DNA from: Pseudogymnoascus destructans
Lineage: Eukaryota > Ascomycota > Leotiomycetes > Thelebolales > Thelebolaceae
Length of the DNA: 64,000 bases
Direction: 5' to 3'
NCBI RefSeq assembly: GCF_001641265.1
Contig: NW_020167524.1
Coordinates: 744,001-808,000 of the forward strand
Shown: positions 40,578 to 50,514 of the stretch, piece after piece
Layout: the number at the start of each line of letters is the position of its first letter
Position numbering within the stretch: position 1 is the stretch's first letter
Translations under genes and position numbers: made by a program
Notes under the pieces: model-generated
What the model was told of the DNA's origin: nothing
Database searches by the model: none
What the model saw: only the letters and a program-made list of their open reading frames with translations

Positions 40578-40902
40578 TCCCTTCTCTCTCTCCCCTCCGA
40601 CTTTCCCGCGCCCACTATCGCGATACTCTTATGTACAGTTTCTGCCACTTCTAGGTTCGTGACAACAGCTGCCGCCAGACTCCCAGCGCACGCCAGTCTA
40701 TAAACGCGCGACGCACGCTGCACGCCCGCCGAGACCCGTTGAGAAAAAACGTCACCCAGAGCGAGATACGCCTCCTACTCCTACAGTAGCGCTCCCTTTC
40801 CCAACCCAACTTTACGATACAACCTGCTGTGAAAGCACCACCCCCGCGAAACTTCCTGTCGCATTTGCGCGTCTCCAGAAAGGAAGAGATACTTAGGTCA
40901 CG

Positions 40903-42933
40903 ATGAAGGTAATTGATCTTGAGCGACTGCACGTCCTACACTCGCTCAATGTGCTATGGGTGAGGGGAGAATGTCGAGGACAAAGGAAAGCTGACACTAC
41001 CGCACACAGGCCCTTCGCCGCTCCATCAAAGGCGACAAGAATGACTCAAAGCTGCAACACATCTCCGTGGCCCCCAAGTCCGCCGTCGCCATCGTCCCTC
41101 CGAAAAAGGTACCTCTCCCCTCCCCCTCTTTCACGAGCCACTCCAATCCCCATCCCACCAGAAGCTGATCATGTGCCTCGCGCCACCTCCAGGTAATTCG
41201 CGCACTATACGACTACGAAGCGCAGAACACGCAGGAGCTGAGCTTCCAGAAAGGCGACTTCTTCCACGTCATCGCGCGCGAGAACGACACCGACTGGTAC
41301 GAGGCGTGCAACCCCGCCGTGCCCGACGCGCGCGGCCTCGTGCCCGTGAACTTCTTCCAGGCGCTCGGCAAGACGGAGCGCGACAGCGGGCAGAGCACTG
41401 GGTCGGCGGGGAGCGCAAAGGCTCCGGACCACGACTCGGGGTACTCTGAGACCAATACAGGGCCGGCGGGGCCGGCGCCGGGGCCGAGTCCGCAGCGCTT
41501 GTCGAAGCTGGGGAAGGGGAGCGGCGCGATGGTGTATGGGATCGTCATGTACGATTTTGCGGCCGAGCGACCGGATGAGCTCGAGGCGAAGGCGGGGGAG
41601 GCGATCATTGTGATTGCGCAGAGCAATCCGGAGTGGTTTGTGGCGAAGCCGATTGGGCGGCTCGGAGGGCCGGGGTTGATTCCCGTCAGCTTTATTGAGA
41701 TAAGGGATATGACGACGGGGCAGGCGGTGCCGGATTCGCAGGAGGCGGTTCAGAGGGCGGGGGTGCCGAAGGTGGAGGAGTGGAAGAAGATGGCGGCGGA
41801 TTATAAGAATAGCAGTATTACGCTCGGCAAGTTCGAGGCGGCCAGCCAGCAGCAGCAGGGTATGGAGCAGGATATGGGACGGATGAGCTTGCAGCAGGCG
41901 CAGCAGCGGCAGAGCCGCCAGGCGGGGAATGGACAATATGTGAGTTTATCGCGAGCTGGGTATAGACGTATGATTGACGTATGTGGCTAACACCTCCTAG
42001 CAACAACTCCGACAATCCCAACAAGCCAAATCGCAACAACAGCAAAACCAGCAATACGCCGCACAACAACAACAAGCCGCCGCAACCTCCCAACTCTTCT
42101 CCCCCGTCTCCGCACACATCCCGCGCTACTGGTTCAGCGAAGACAAGTACTGGTTCGTGATCGAAGCCGCGCTCGAGGACGGCCGCCACTGGGAGCTCCA
42201 GCGCTACTACGAGGACTTCTACGACTTCCAGATCGCCCTCCTCACCGAATTCCCCGCCGAGGCCGGCAACACGGGAACCCAGAAGCGGTCCCTCCCTTAC
42301 ATGCCCGGACCCGTAAATTACGTCACGGACCAGATCACCGATGGGCGCCGCCACAATCTCGACGCGTACGTCAAGAACCTCCTTACGCAACCGCCGTATA
42401 TCAGCCGCTGCACCCTGGTGAAACAGTTCTTTGCGCCCCGAGAAGGCGATTTCGAAATCGATCCCGATGCGCCGGATGGGTACCGCGATTCGGCGGGGAG
42501 CCAGCAGAGTTCGACGGGCACGCCGGCGGATGATCGGGGGGGGAGTAAGGTCGATCTCAATGGTGCTGGGTACGGTGGTCTCAGGGCCGCGCCGCCGCGC
42601 CAGCAGGGTCCACCTGGGGGGTTCCCGGCTCCGGGGGGGCGGGAGGTAGGACAGCAGCAATCCCAGGCCTCGCTGCAAGCAGCGGGTGGCGGAGCGATGA
42701 AGGTGAAAATATACTTTGGGGATGATTTGTTTGCGATCAGAGTACCCGCCGCGATCAGCTATGTGGCGCTGCATGAGAAGATCCGCGAGAGGTTGAAGAT
42801 TCCGGGAGGAGAGGAGATCGCGATGATGTGGCAGGAGGGGGGGGGGAGGGCGGCTCTGGAGAGTGAGGCGGATTTGGGGGAGGCGTTGGCGAGGGGGGGG
42901 GGGAAGCTGGTGGTTTTTGTGGAGTATAAGTGA
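40903..42933 (+). CDS. BEM1: Polarity scaffold protein BEM1
   Basis: Scaffold that links Cdc42, its exchange factor Cdc24 and PAK kinases at sites of polar growth. Exons 40903-40908 (ATG AAG only), 41010-41108, 41193-41939 and 42001-42933 give 594 residues. Domains in order: SH3 (about 36-95, ALYDYEAQNTQELSFQKGD), second SH3 (about 147-205, VMYDFAAERPDELEAKAGE), a Gln-rich linker, PX (about 330-430, RYWFSEDKYWFVIEAAL; RRHNLDAYVKNLL) and C-terminal PB1 (about 515-594, KVKIYFGDDLFAIRVP), the Cdc24-binding part. This is exactly the Bem1 order. The 6-nt first exon is inferred from the only in-frame ATG with a GT donor. Confidence 0.95.
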
Positions 42934-43752
42934 GAGCGTCCGTAGTGACGTTCTACTGCCGGTGCGCGATGCTGATGTGTGTGGCTGTTGGGTGGGTGTG
43001 GTATGTTTATACTCGCCTCGATACCCGCGGGATGGCAAAAACGGGAGCGCAGCTCAGCAAAAATCTACCCCTCCTATATGCAGGGCGCGCTGCTTGCGTC
43101 TTCTCGGAGTGGATGAGGATATATCCCATTTTTTTGTGTGGCATATTGCGAGGATATATACTCAGGGCTATCTTGCTTCTTCTTTCGGGGACGCAACTAG
43201 GGATGAGGGGTAGGAGACAGGCGGTGGGGGGGGGGCGTTTCCCGGCGTGGTTTGGGGGCGCAGGATTTTATTGAAGACCTCGGTTTTTTAGGGGGGTTAG
43301 AGGCCTAGGGGTTGAGCAGGGATGAAAGGAGGGGGAGGATGATATCTAAGATGCTATGAAGAAGATCGAATTGCTAGGACGCTGAAACACGTGGAGTTCG
43401 TACATGATGGAAGGGGAGTTTTGCTTGAAGAGATGGCGACCGGGGGGAGGGGGAGATCAAAAAGATGTTTCGACATGCTCTGGTGCTTTGAGGTGCATTG
43501 CATGCGTGCGTGCTTGCTGCTACTGCTGTTTGTGAGGTTATAGAAAGATTAGATATGCTTTTCCATACCCTGTGCTGTTTCCTGTCTTGGCGCTGCGACC
43601 CCCTTTTCTTTTAGTTTATACCTTTCGTCGCCCTGTTTTGCTGATGCCACCAATCGCATCAAAGTAGAAGTTGGAACGTCAATATTGAGGTCGAGATTTA
43701 CAGTATACACACAGCCACCCCCACACGGGTACTATACACAAGCCCCCTTGCT
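42934..43752. other. Intergenic, convergent 3' flanks of BEM1 and MTP18
   Basis: G-rich runs, no coding frame of note, no recognisable repeat. Confidence 0.5.
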
Positions 43753-44654
43753 CTACAACTCCTTATCCCCCTTTCCCCCCTCCCTCTTCACCCCACCCAC
43801 AACCCCCTCCCCCAACCTCTTCTCCCTCCCCACCACCGGCGCATCCCCAACAGCCTGCTCCCCCCCAATCGCCTTAAACCCCTCATGAAAAACAAACTCC
43901 ACCGCCCCCTCCACCGGCTTATCAAACAAATACGGCAACACCGGTACCACACTCAACCCTAGCCCAACGGGGCCCCACATGCGCAGTCGAGGAGATTTGA
44001 CGTTTTTCATTGCGCGCCCGGCGTAGCGGACGATGGAGTGGATTGTTAGCATGGGGAGGCCCATGGAGGCTATCCCTTGGAAGAGGGCGCGTTGAACGAT
44101 TACTGTGCGGTAGTCTTCCAGCGGTGTAACAACCCCCGGCGTCACCAACCCCCCCTTCAACCCCCCCGCCACGCCCTCCGGATGCAGTGTCCGCTGATTC
44201 GCACAATAAGCTTTATACCCCTCGTGCGCGACGTCACCCGCCAGATAGGCCCAGGAGATGCCGTAGGCGGCGCGAACGAGGTTGGGGTGTGCGACGGGGC
44301 GGAAGGATTCCCCGACGTCGGAGGTGTAGGCTACGTAGCGTTGGGCGGAGAGGAGGGCGGTGCGGATGCGGGTTGCGTAGGCGGCGTAGCGGATGGAGGA
44401 TTCGGTTGATTCTGGGGCGCTGGGGGGGTGTTAGAGGGTGTTCTGCGGTTCTGGGTTCTGGGTTGGGGGGGGTGGCGGGAGGAGATGGGGAAGGCTTACG
44501 TTCCGCTCCGGACTTCGTCGTAGATGTGCTGATCTTTGTCGGCGCGGTCGACCATGCGCTGGAGGTCTTTGGGGAGCTTTTTGGCGGGGGGAGGGGGGTT
44601 GGGGTTGGTTTTCACAACGTCATTGTCGGGATTGGATGGGCCAGTGCTGGCCAT
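43753..44654 (-). CDS. Mitochondrial fission process protein 1 (MTP18)
   Basis: Inner-membrane protein of the MTP18/MTFP1 family, linked in animals to mitochondrial fission. Exons 44500-44654 and 43753-44419 (80-nt intron) give 273 residues. Conserved stretches are ESSIRYAAYATRIRTALL, RYVAYTSDVGESFRPVA, VRAAYGISWAYLAGDVAHEG, FQGIASMGLPMLTIHSIVRY and GLSVVPVLPYLFDKPVE. The N-terminal 50 residues are Pro/Lys-rich. It is divergent from ATP19, so two mitochondrial genes share a 396-bp upstream region. Confidence 0.9.
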
Positions 44655-45050
44655 GATAAGGTGGTTATTTCACTCGAGGGTGGTGTTATAGGGAAATGAT
44701 CCTGAACTGCGAATCGTAATAGGAGGAGGTATATGGAATAGCGAAACGGTTTTTTTGACAGTGACAGTGACAAGAGGCTTGCCAGTTTCCGAAGGTAATC
44801 TACCATCTACGTAGGACATGTGCAATGGCTTCGCCTAGCACGCAACCACCGACCGCCGCGGCGTTCGGGGAAACGAAATCGCGGAAGGTCCCGGGTAAAG
44901 CCCAAAAATACTGCCAAGGCGCTAAGCATATTGAAGCTGTCCAGTGGGCTCTCGGAAAGCCAACGTCGGCCCAGCCAAATCGTCAATCTACCAGCAACAA
45001 CACATCCACCTCACCTCTCTCTCCAAGTCAATCAAGCAAATCCCATCAAG
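44655..45050. promoter_or_regulatory. Shared MTP18/ATP19 divergent promoter region
   Basis: 396 bp between start codons. An ATG at 44825 opens a frame of 133 codons that overlaps the ATP19 start in another frame. If transcribed it would act as an upstream ORF; I do not call it a gene. Confidence 0.5.
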
Positions 45051-45498
45051 ATGGTTGTTATGTACAATATCGCCGGTCGCCAGATCGCGTCTCACTGGGT
45101 AAGTGGTCCCGTCTGTGGTGGAGGAAAATAGGGATGCCGAGGGAGGGCAAATTTCTTCAATCGGCTACGAAGGGAGGGATTGGGGGGCATTGGGATACAT
45201 GGAGAGGATTGAAGGATTGTTGCTAACGCGATTTTGATGTACAGCTCTCGATCGCCACGCTTTCGATCACCTTTGGCGGTGCTGCCCTCGCTATGGGCGG
45301 GAAGAAGGTTGAGAAGACCACGACTCCCCCGCTCAACGCGAAGAACAATGATGAGGAGAAGTTCATCAAGTGAGTCCTATACCCGCGGCGGCACTTCGAA
45401 TAACGAAGGAGGAGTTTGTGGACTTGTTATACTGATGATGGGTTAGGGACTTCTTAGCCGACATCGATTCCTCGGAGAAGAAGGGACAGAAGGCTTAG
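45051..45498 (+). CDS. ATP19: ATP synthase subunit k
   Basis: Small inner-membrane subunit of the F1Fo ATP synthase, associated with the dimer interface in yeast. Exons 45051-45098, 45245-45369 and 45447-45498 give 74 residues. The N-terminal MYNIAGRQIASHW, one membrane segment (LSIATLSITFGGAALAMGG) and the C-terminal EEKFIKDFLADID are the Atp19 signatures. Intron 1 has TGCTAACG near its end. Confidence 0.88.
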
Positions 45499-46064
45499 AC
45501 GGAGAGTGGATTGGAAAGAGGATGTTACGGCCCGACGATGCGTCCGACGACTGGAACAATATCGATGTGTACATATAAGCTGTATTCATGAATGCATAGA
45601 AGGGTGTCTACAATATTTCCGTGAATCTCTCCTCGCGCTAGAGGTGGTGATGGTGTGACTACATTTCGCGATATATACGCACTGGACAGAACAGGAGTGA
45701 CAATCGATATGTGTCTTGATTTGCACTGGGTGTCTGTGGGAGAGATGGGATTCTTTTGAGGGATGGGTTTATAACTTACTGTTCACGTGCCTTCCCGCGT
45801 TTTTGGTGATGTCTATGACGACTGGTCAATATCTTAGGGTCCTAGATCACGCTGACGTACTCGATACCCCAAGGGAGCAGCATAGCACAGCAACTTCCCC
45901 AGCTTTTAATATAATCAGCTAACCCCCCAAGATAACAGATTAGCAAGGCATTTCCCCAGGTTTTGACATCTCCGCCTACACCCCCCGCCTGTCCCCATCT
46001 CCCGTCCGAAGCGCTTGCCATACATCTCGTTCCGTTGCCCCTTTACTCGCCCCCCCCATCCATC
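45499..46064. other. Intergenic, no gene seen
   Basis: 3' flank of ATP19 and upstream region of the HIT protein. The upstream 100 bp are C-rich. Confidence 0.5.
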
Positions 46065-46797
46065 ATGCCCGAAGAGGGCGAGGGGGGCACCTACGACCCC
46101 GAATGCCACTTCTGCGTCATCGGCAAAACCGGAAAGCCCAGCCCACACCCCACCATCGCCGCCAGCCCTGTCGCCTCCGCCTACCTCGTCCTCGCGACGC
46201 ACAGCGTCGTCGGGTTCCTCGAATCGGCGCCTATGGGCCACGGCCACATCGTCCTGCTACCGCGCGAGCACGCGGGCAAGATCAGTGATCTCTCGTCGGG
46301 GGGGAGCGCGGTGTTGGGGTTTTGGTTGCCGATTGTTAGTAGGGGGGTGATGGCGGGGTTGTTTGGTGCGAAGTGGAGGGATCATGATGAGAGTTGGAAT
46401 ATTTTGCAGGCGAATGGTGAGTCCCCGCTACATCTGCGGTGGTTGTGGGCGATGGGGAGACATGCTGATGCTGTGGCGGGCAGGTAAAATGGCAGGTCAG
46501 ACGATCAAGCATGTGCACTTCCATATCATCCCGCGGCCCCGCCCGGAGATGAAGTCTGTGTATGGAGAGACGCGGGATCCGAGCGAGATGATGTCGTATG
46601 AGAAGAGGCAGAGGAATCTGACGGAGTCGATGACCGCGAACATGCAGGATGAGAAGGCGATTGAGGCGTGTCAGCTGATTAGGGCGGCGTTGAAGAAGGA
46701 GATCTTGAGGATGAAGTTGTCGGGGAAGATTGCGGAGGGGGAGGATGAGTGGGATTTGTGGTCGATTGATGATGGGAAGAGAGTATTATGGTTGTAA
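46065..46797 (+). CDS. HIT-domain nucleotide hydrolase/transferase family protein
   Basis: Exons 46065-46416 and 46484-46797 (67-nt intron) give 221 residues. The HIT active site HVHFHIIPRP (His-x-His-x-His) follows the intron; ECHFC near the start and GHGHIVLLPREHAGKISDL complete the HIT fold. HIT proteins act on AMP-linked substrates. A 70-residue helical tail (MTANMQDEKAIEACQLI...) makes it longer than the 130 to 150 residues of Hnt1-type enzymes. The ATG at 46065 fits the length of the CHFC arm; the frame itself is open upstream. Confidence 0.85.
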
Positions 46798-47257
46798 GGG
46801 GGCCCTGTAAATTGGATGAAGGGATGTGAGAGGGGTAGTTGGGGCTGTATGATAAGCAGGGTTAGAAAATCAGTTATAATCATGATTATTTAGTCGTAAT
46901 CATAGTATCTAGATACGACCTTGGCAGGACAAATTCAAACTCAGACGGACGATGAAGGCTAAACCAGTGTTGGGAGCAGACGATATCCTTCTCCTTCTCA
47001 CTCACCTCGCCGTTTCGTGTGGTGGTGTTGTTAGATAAAAGCAGCATTGACCTTAGAACCACTCACGCAATACAGCAACAGGTTATCAAGTTTCCATCAA
47101 CAAGAACTTCAAAGTTGTCTCATTCAGCGACCATCTCCGACAGAGATGCCCAGTTCTCTCGAGTCTATGGTCGTATGTGATAATTAGTTGCGTATTCATC
47201 TTTGAGGATTTATGAACTGCTTTCATGGCGAGACATAGCCGGCATGCTAGACATGTA
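46798..47257. other. Intergenic, no gene seen
   Basis: 3' flank of the HIT gene. No coding frame or repeat is convincing. Confidence 0.5.
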
Positions 47258-47436
47258 CAGTAGAACCCCTGTTATAACGATGTAATTTTAACCAGACCTG
47301 AGTATCGTTATAATTGAAATATCGGTATGATGGTAGCGTAACACCATACAAAAACGCCTAATTCGTCACCTTAAAAAATATCGTTATATACGTGATTATT
47401 GGCTAAACGGCCATCGTTATAACAGGGGTTCTACTG
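47258..47436. mobile_element. Pogo-type MITE (179 bp)
   Basis: Ends CAGTAGAACCCCTGTTATAA and its exact reverse complement form a TIR of at least 25 bp, flanked by TA on each side (47256-47257 and 47437-47438). Motifs of ATCGTTATA recur inside. The CAGT end and TA target fit the pogo/Fot1 group. Confidence 0.88.
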
Positions 47437-47499
47437 TATGTGCTTGCATTAACGCAAGCATTCTGGTATCATACGATAGCACAGTCCACGCGGTACACA

Positions 47500-48400
47500 T
47501 CACATAAGATCAAAAATTGTAGTTTCCGATCGCCGGGTTTCACGCATAGAACTGCGCGAATGTAATGTCAAATTCCGACTCGACCGCTCCGCATGAATCG
47601 CCGATTTCACGACATAGTATTGCGTGCAAGAACCCGTGATACCAGATTGTGTTGGTGCCGGCGCTGTCACAGCCGGCGATGTGGTGAAGATGTAGTGCCT
47701 GTAGTAGAGGAACCTCCCGAAACACCGACGCAAGTAAGCTTCATCGAGCCAGAGACTGGTGCAGTCGCTTCCGATGGCGGGGTTCCAGGCGTAGAGCTGG
47801 GCGAAACTGATGCCGCCACTGTAACTACTTTTATATAGCAGAAAAATTCTGCTTCCGAGCTAGTCTCAGAGCAGTGGTGCCCAGTTTTATCTTCTGAGTT
47901 GGATGATTCTGGGCTTGGCCCCGGGTTGGCGCTTGGCGGCCTGGGCGGCATCGCTGCCCCTTATCCCGGGCACGGAGTGAGAACTCCACACTGGGTCCAT
48001 AGACCGGCATATGCTCCTGAGCTTGAACCAGTATATGTGCACATTTCCATGTAGCAACCAGGTGTAGTCATTTGAAATGAAGGACCATAGCTTGTTACTC
48101 CGACCACGATCTTGTTCGCGGGCACACCTGCCTTGGTGACCATGGAAAGTGCACTAATGGTCTCTGTGAGATTCATGTCGGAGCAGAGGCAATTGCCTCC
48201 AGGACAACATCATAAGTCATATAAACAACATAATCGGCAAAGGGTGCCATCTTTGCAACCTCGAAGGCCCCGAGGCCGGGGCGGTGAAAGATATTGTCTG
48301 GCATCCAGTGCGAAGCCTGTTGTTATTGTCGCGAATGCTAAATGGATGTGAGTATATGCCGACAGATCGACACTACTGATTGGCTGATTCAAGGAGCCTT
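47500..48400 (-). pseudogene. Scrambled chitinase (GH18) and LysM pseudogene
   Basis: The minus strand shows a GH18 chitinase start (LNQPISSVDLSAYTHIHLAF, 48392), then, after a gap that loses the catalytic DxxDxDxE part, NLTETISALSMVTKAGVPAN, VVGVTSYG and TPGC.. (48176-47961). The lower coordinates give two LysM-like pieces: GISFAQLYAWNPAIGSDCTSLW (shown in pieces of at most 20: FAQLYAWNPAIGSDC) and CTQYYVVKSGDSCGAVES, FDITFAQFYA, split by a frameshift. The GH18 part comes before LysM in the gene's direction, unlike the usual LysM-first order of fungal subgroup C chitinases. Stops and shifts show it is dead. Confidence 0.75.
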
Positions 48401-49327
48401 AGGGATCTGTGTAGCATGTTAGCTAAGGACGCCATCTTAATATCAGAACCTAATTTAAACCATTAAGACATCTTCCTTCTGATACCCCTATTAATTACTC
48501 CTCCGAGCACACAGTTAACGAAGGCATATAGAGAGGATGTAAAGGAATCGCGAGAACCTCAGGGAGATATTTGTCTACCACAACACTCAGCTTCAGCTTA
48601 AGCTCTTAGACAAACCTTAACGCTTAGGTTGAGGTTGTAGAGAGCTAGGAGAGGCATCAAAGCGTCTGTAATGCTGCAAAAGGCACAAAAGAAGCCGAGA
48701 CCATTCTCTTGCCTAGCGGAGAGCTCAAACGGTGAGGTCCTTAGATAGAAGAGCTTCATCGTCAAACTCCTCTGCCTAAACGCCCACATTACCATCACCT
48801 TTGATATCTTTGGCACATTCCTAAAAGCGCAAATGACGGACAAGAGACTACTCTCTGTCACCTCCTCCATCTACATCAACTAAGTTGGTATCGATCGCCA
48901 ACCGTCTTATGTAGCATGAAAAAAAAACACCCCCCAAATCAAGAAGAACAATTATTTGCGGTTTTGCCATATATTCGTTCTTGACTGTTGATTATCAAGT
49001 TCAGATTCGTTCACAGAATCGGATATTAAAATAGCCACGTGACCTTGAAACCCTCCCGCCGCTTACTAATTCCCCGCCTCATTAGCGCCAGGCCACGCGA
49101 TTCGTAACTTTGTCAGCCTCGCCCCAAACCGCCGCTAAGCCCCATCAGTCGCCAAGGCTACCTTCTACACCCTTCTCGAAGACCTAAAGTCAGCATCTCT
49201 CGATCACAGCGTCTTTCCTCAGCCCTCGGTCCTGCGTCGTCAGCTTCGCCCCTGCCCTAGTCTATCATCCGATCTATGGATCTACCCCACCAGCGTATAT
49301 ATTAAACCTCGCCCCGCCAACGCCGTC
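48401..49327. other. Intergenic with an unidentified frame
   Basis: A 90-codon minus-strand frame (48598-48870) has no recognised domain and no start context; I do not call it. The rest is the CUZ1 upstream region. An 8-A and 6-C run lies near 48920. Confidence 0.4.
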
Positions 49328-50275
49328 ATGGCCGACTCCAAACCCCCACCGAAAAACGACCCCTACTCAACAATGGACACATCAGACCCAACCCTCATCG
49401 GCTCCCACTGCCAGGACCCTTACTGCAACCAACTCGACTTCCTCCCCTTCCGGTGCGAATCCTGCTTCGGCACATTCTGCCTCGACCACCGCTCCGAAAC
49501 TGCTCACAAATGCCGCAAGGCTGGAGACTGGGCGCGGCGTCGCGCCGCCGCCACTGCAGCCTCGTCCACAAGCACTGGCCACACGACTCTCGCCGTCGAC
49601 ACACCGCGGCCCTGCGCCAGCCCAGCATGCAAAACTGTTACGAGAGCCGCGGGCCGTAATCCGGGTGTGCACTGCTCTGGGTGTAATCGCACGTACTGCC
49701 TGAAGCATCGGCTGAAGGAGGACCACGACTGCAAGAACCTGGTGCCGATTGGGGCGCGGCCTTCGCGCTTCGACACCACGGCGACTACTGAGAAAGCGAA
49801 GCTGGCGTTTGGGCGACTGAAGGCGTGGGGCTCGGCAAGGAAGGTCGAGGCGGAGAAGGCGACGACGAGGGTGCTGCCTAAGCCGAAGCCGTCGAGCACG
49901 GCGGCAAGGTTGGTGGCGGTGAATACGCTGAAGAAGACCGCGAAGGGGGACGAGAAGTTAGCGCCGGAGAAACGGGTGTATATATATGTTGAGGCGGAGG
50001 CGGCGACTACGAAAGCGAAATTTCCGAAGGGCGAGTTCTTTTACAGCAAAGATTGGGTTGTGGGACGGGTTCTGGATGCGGCGGCAAAGAGCTTGCAGGT
50101 GCAGAACGTTAATAACCAGAGCGAGGATGAAAGGGAGAAACTACGGGTTTTTCATGTGGAAGGCGGCCGACTTCTCGAGTTTGGAGAGAAGGTCGGCGCT
50201 GCTTTGGTTAGTGGAAACACGATTGTTTTGTTACGGGGCGTGGGACCTGCGATCCCGAATTTGATCGAGGCATGA
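49328..50275 (+). CDS. CUZ1: AN1 zinc-finger protein, CUZ1/ZFAND1-like
   Basis: Single exon, 315 residues. Two AN1 fingers: HCQDPYCNQLDFLPFRC..C...FCLDH...HKC (about residues 27-62) and CASPACK...CSGCNRTYCLKH...HDC (about 94-134). The C-terminal ubiquitin-like domain (VYIYVEAEAATTKAKFPKG onward, about 215-310) has GEFFYSKDWVVGRVLDAA and ends NTIVLLRG. This order is that of yeast Cuz1 and human ZFAND1, which bind Cdc48/p97 and the proteasome under arsenite stress. Confidence 0.92.
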   Translation: MADSKPPPKNDPYSTMDTSDPTLIGSHCQDPYCNQLDFLPFRCESCFGTFCLDHRSETAHKCRKAGDWARRRAAATAASSTSTGHTTLAVDTPRPCASPACKTVTRAAGRNPGVHCSGCNRTYCLKHRLKEDHDCKNLVPIGARPSRFDTTATTEKAKLAFGRLKAWGSARKVEAEKATTRVLPKPKPSSTAARLVAVNTLKKTAKGDEKLAPEKRVYIYVEAEAATTKAKFPKGEFFYSKDWVVGRVLDAAAKSLQVQNVNNQSEDEREKLRVFHVEGGRLLEFGEKVGAALVSGNTIVLLRGVGPAIPNLIEA

Positions 50276-50514
50276 ACATGGCCATGGACATCTGCTGCAG
50301 TTAGCTTGAACCATAGGGATTTTGCATATGCAAGGCGTTTTGGGAGCGATGATCAAGCATTATTACATATCACAGTCGTTTTCTCCCCATTTTTGAGCAT
50401 GAGAATGACACTAGCGCAAGAATGCAGTCTTTTACTTCGTTGAAAACAAATCCAAAATGTAGCGGGTAACCACTATGTAAAATATTGAGACATATATCCA
50501 TAACTACCACCTCT

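Larger units (their letters stand above)
38509..40902. other. Gene desert rich in simple repeats
   Basis: No gene supported over 2.4 kb. It contains a GGT/GTGGTT repeat (39507-39567), an inverted repeat GTACGGAGTA/TACTCCGTAC (39800-39809 and 39819-39828), a CCTTCCCT pyrimidine tract (39893-39992), an ACTCACTRCACCAACTCACC-type minisatellite (about 40054-40400) and 22 consecutive C (40556-40577). The last 300 bp should hold the BEM1 promoter. Confidence 0.7.

Noticed and set aside
44825..45226. 133-codon frame ahead of and across ATP19
   Set aside because: Overlaps the strongly supported ATP19 exon in another frame and has no domain; at most an upstream ORF.
48598..48870. 90-codon minus-strand frame
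   Set aside because: No recognised motif, no intron joins and no clear start; might be a fragment but cannot be supported.
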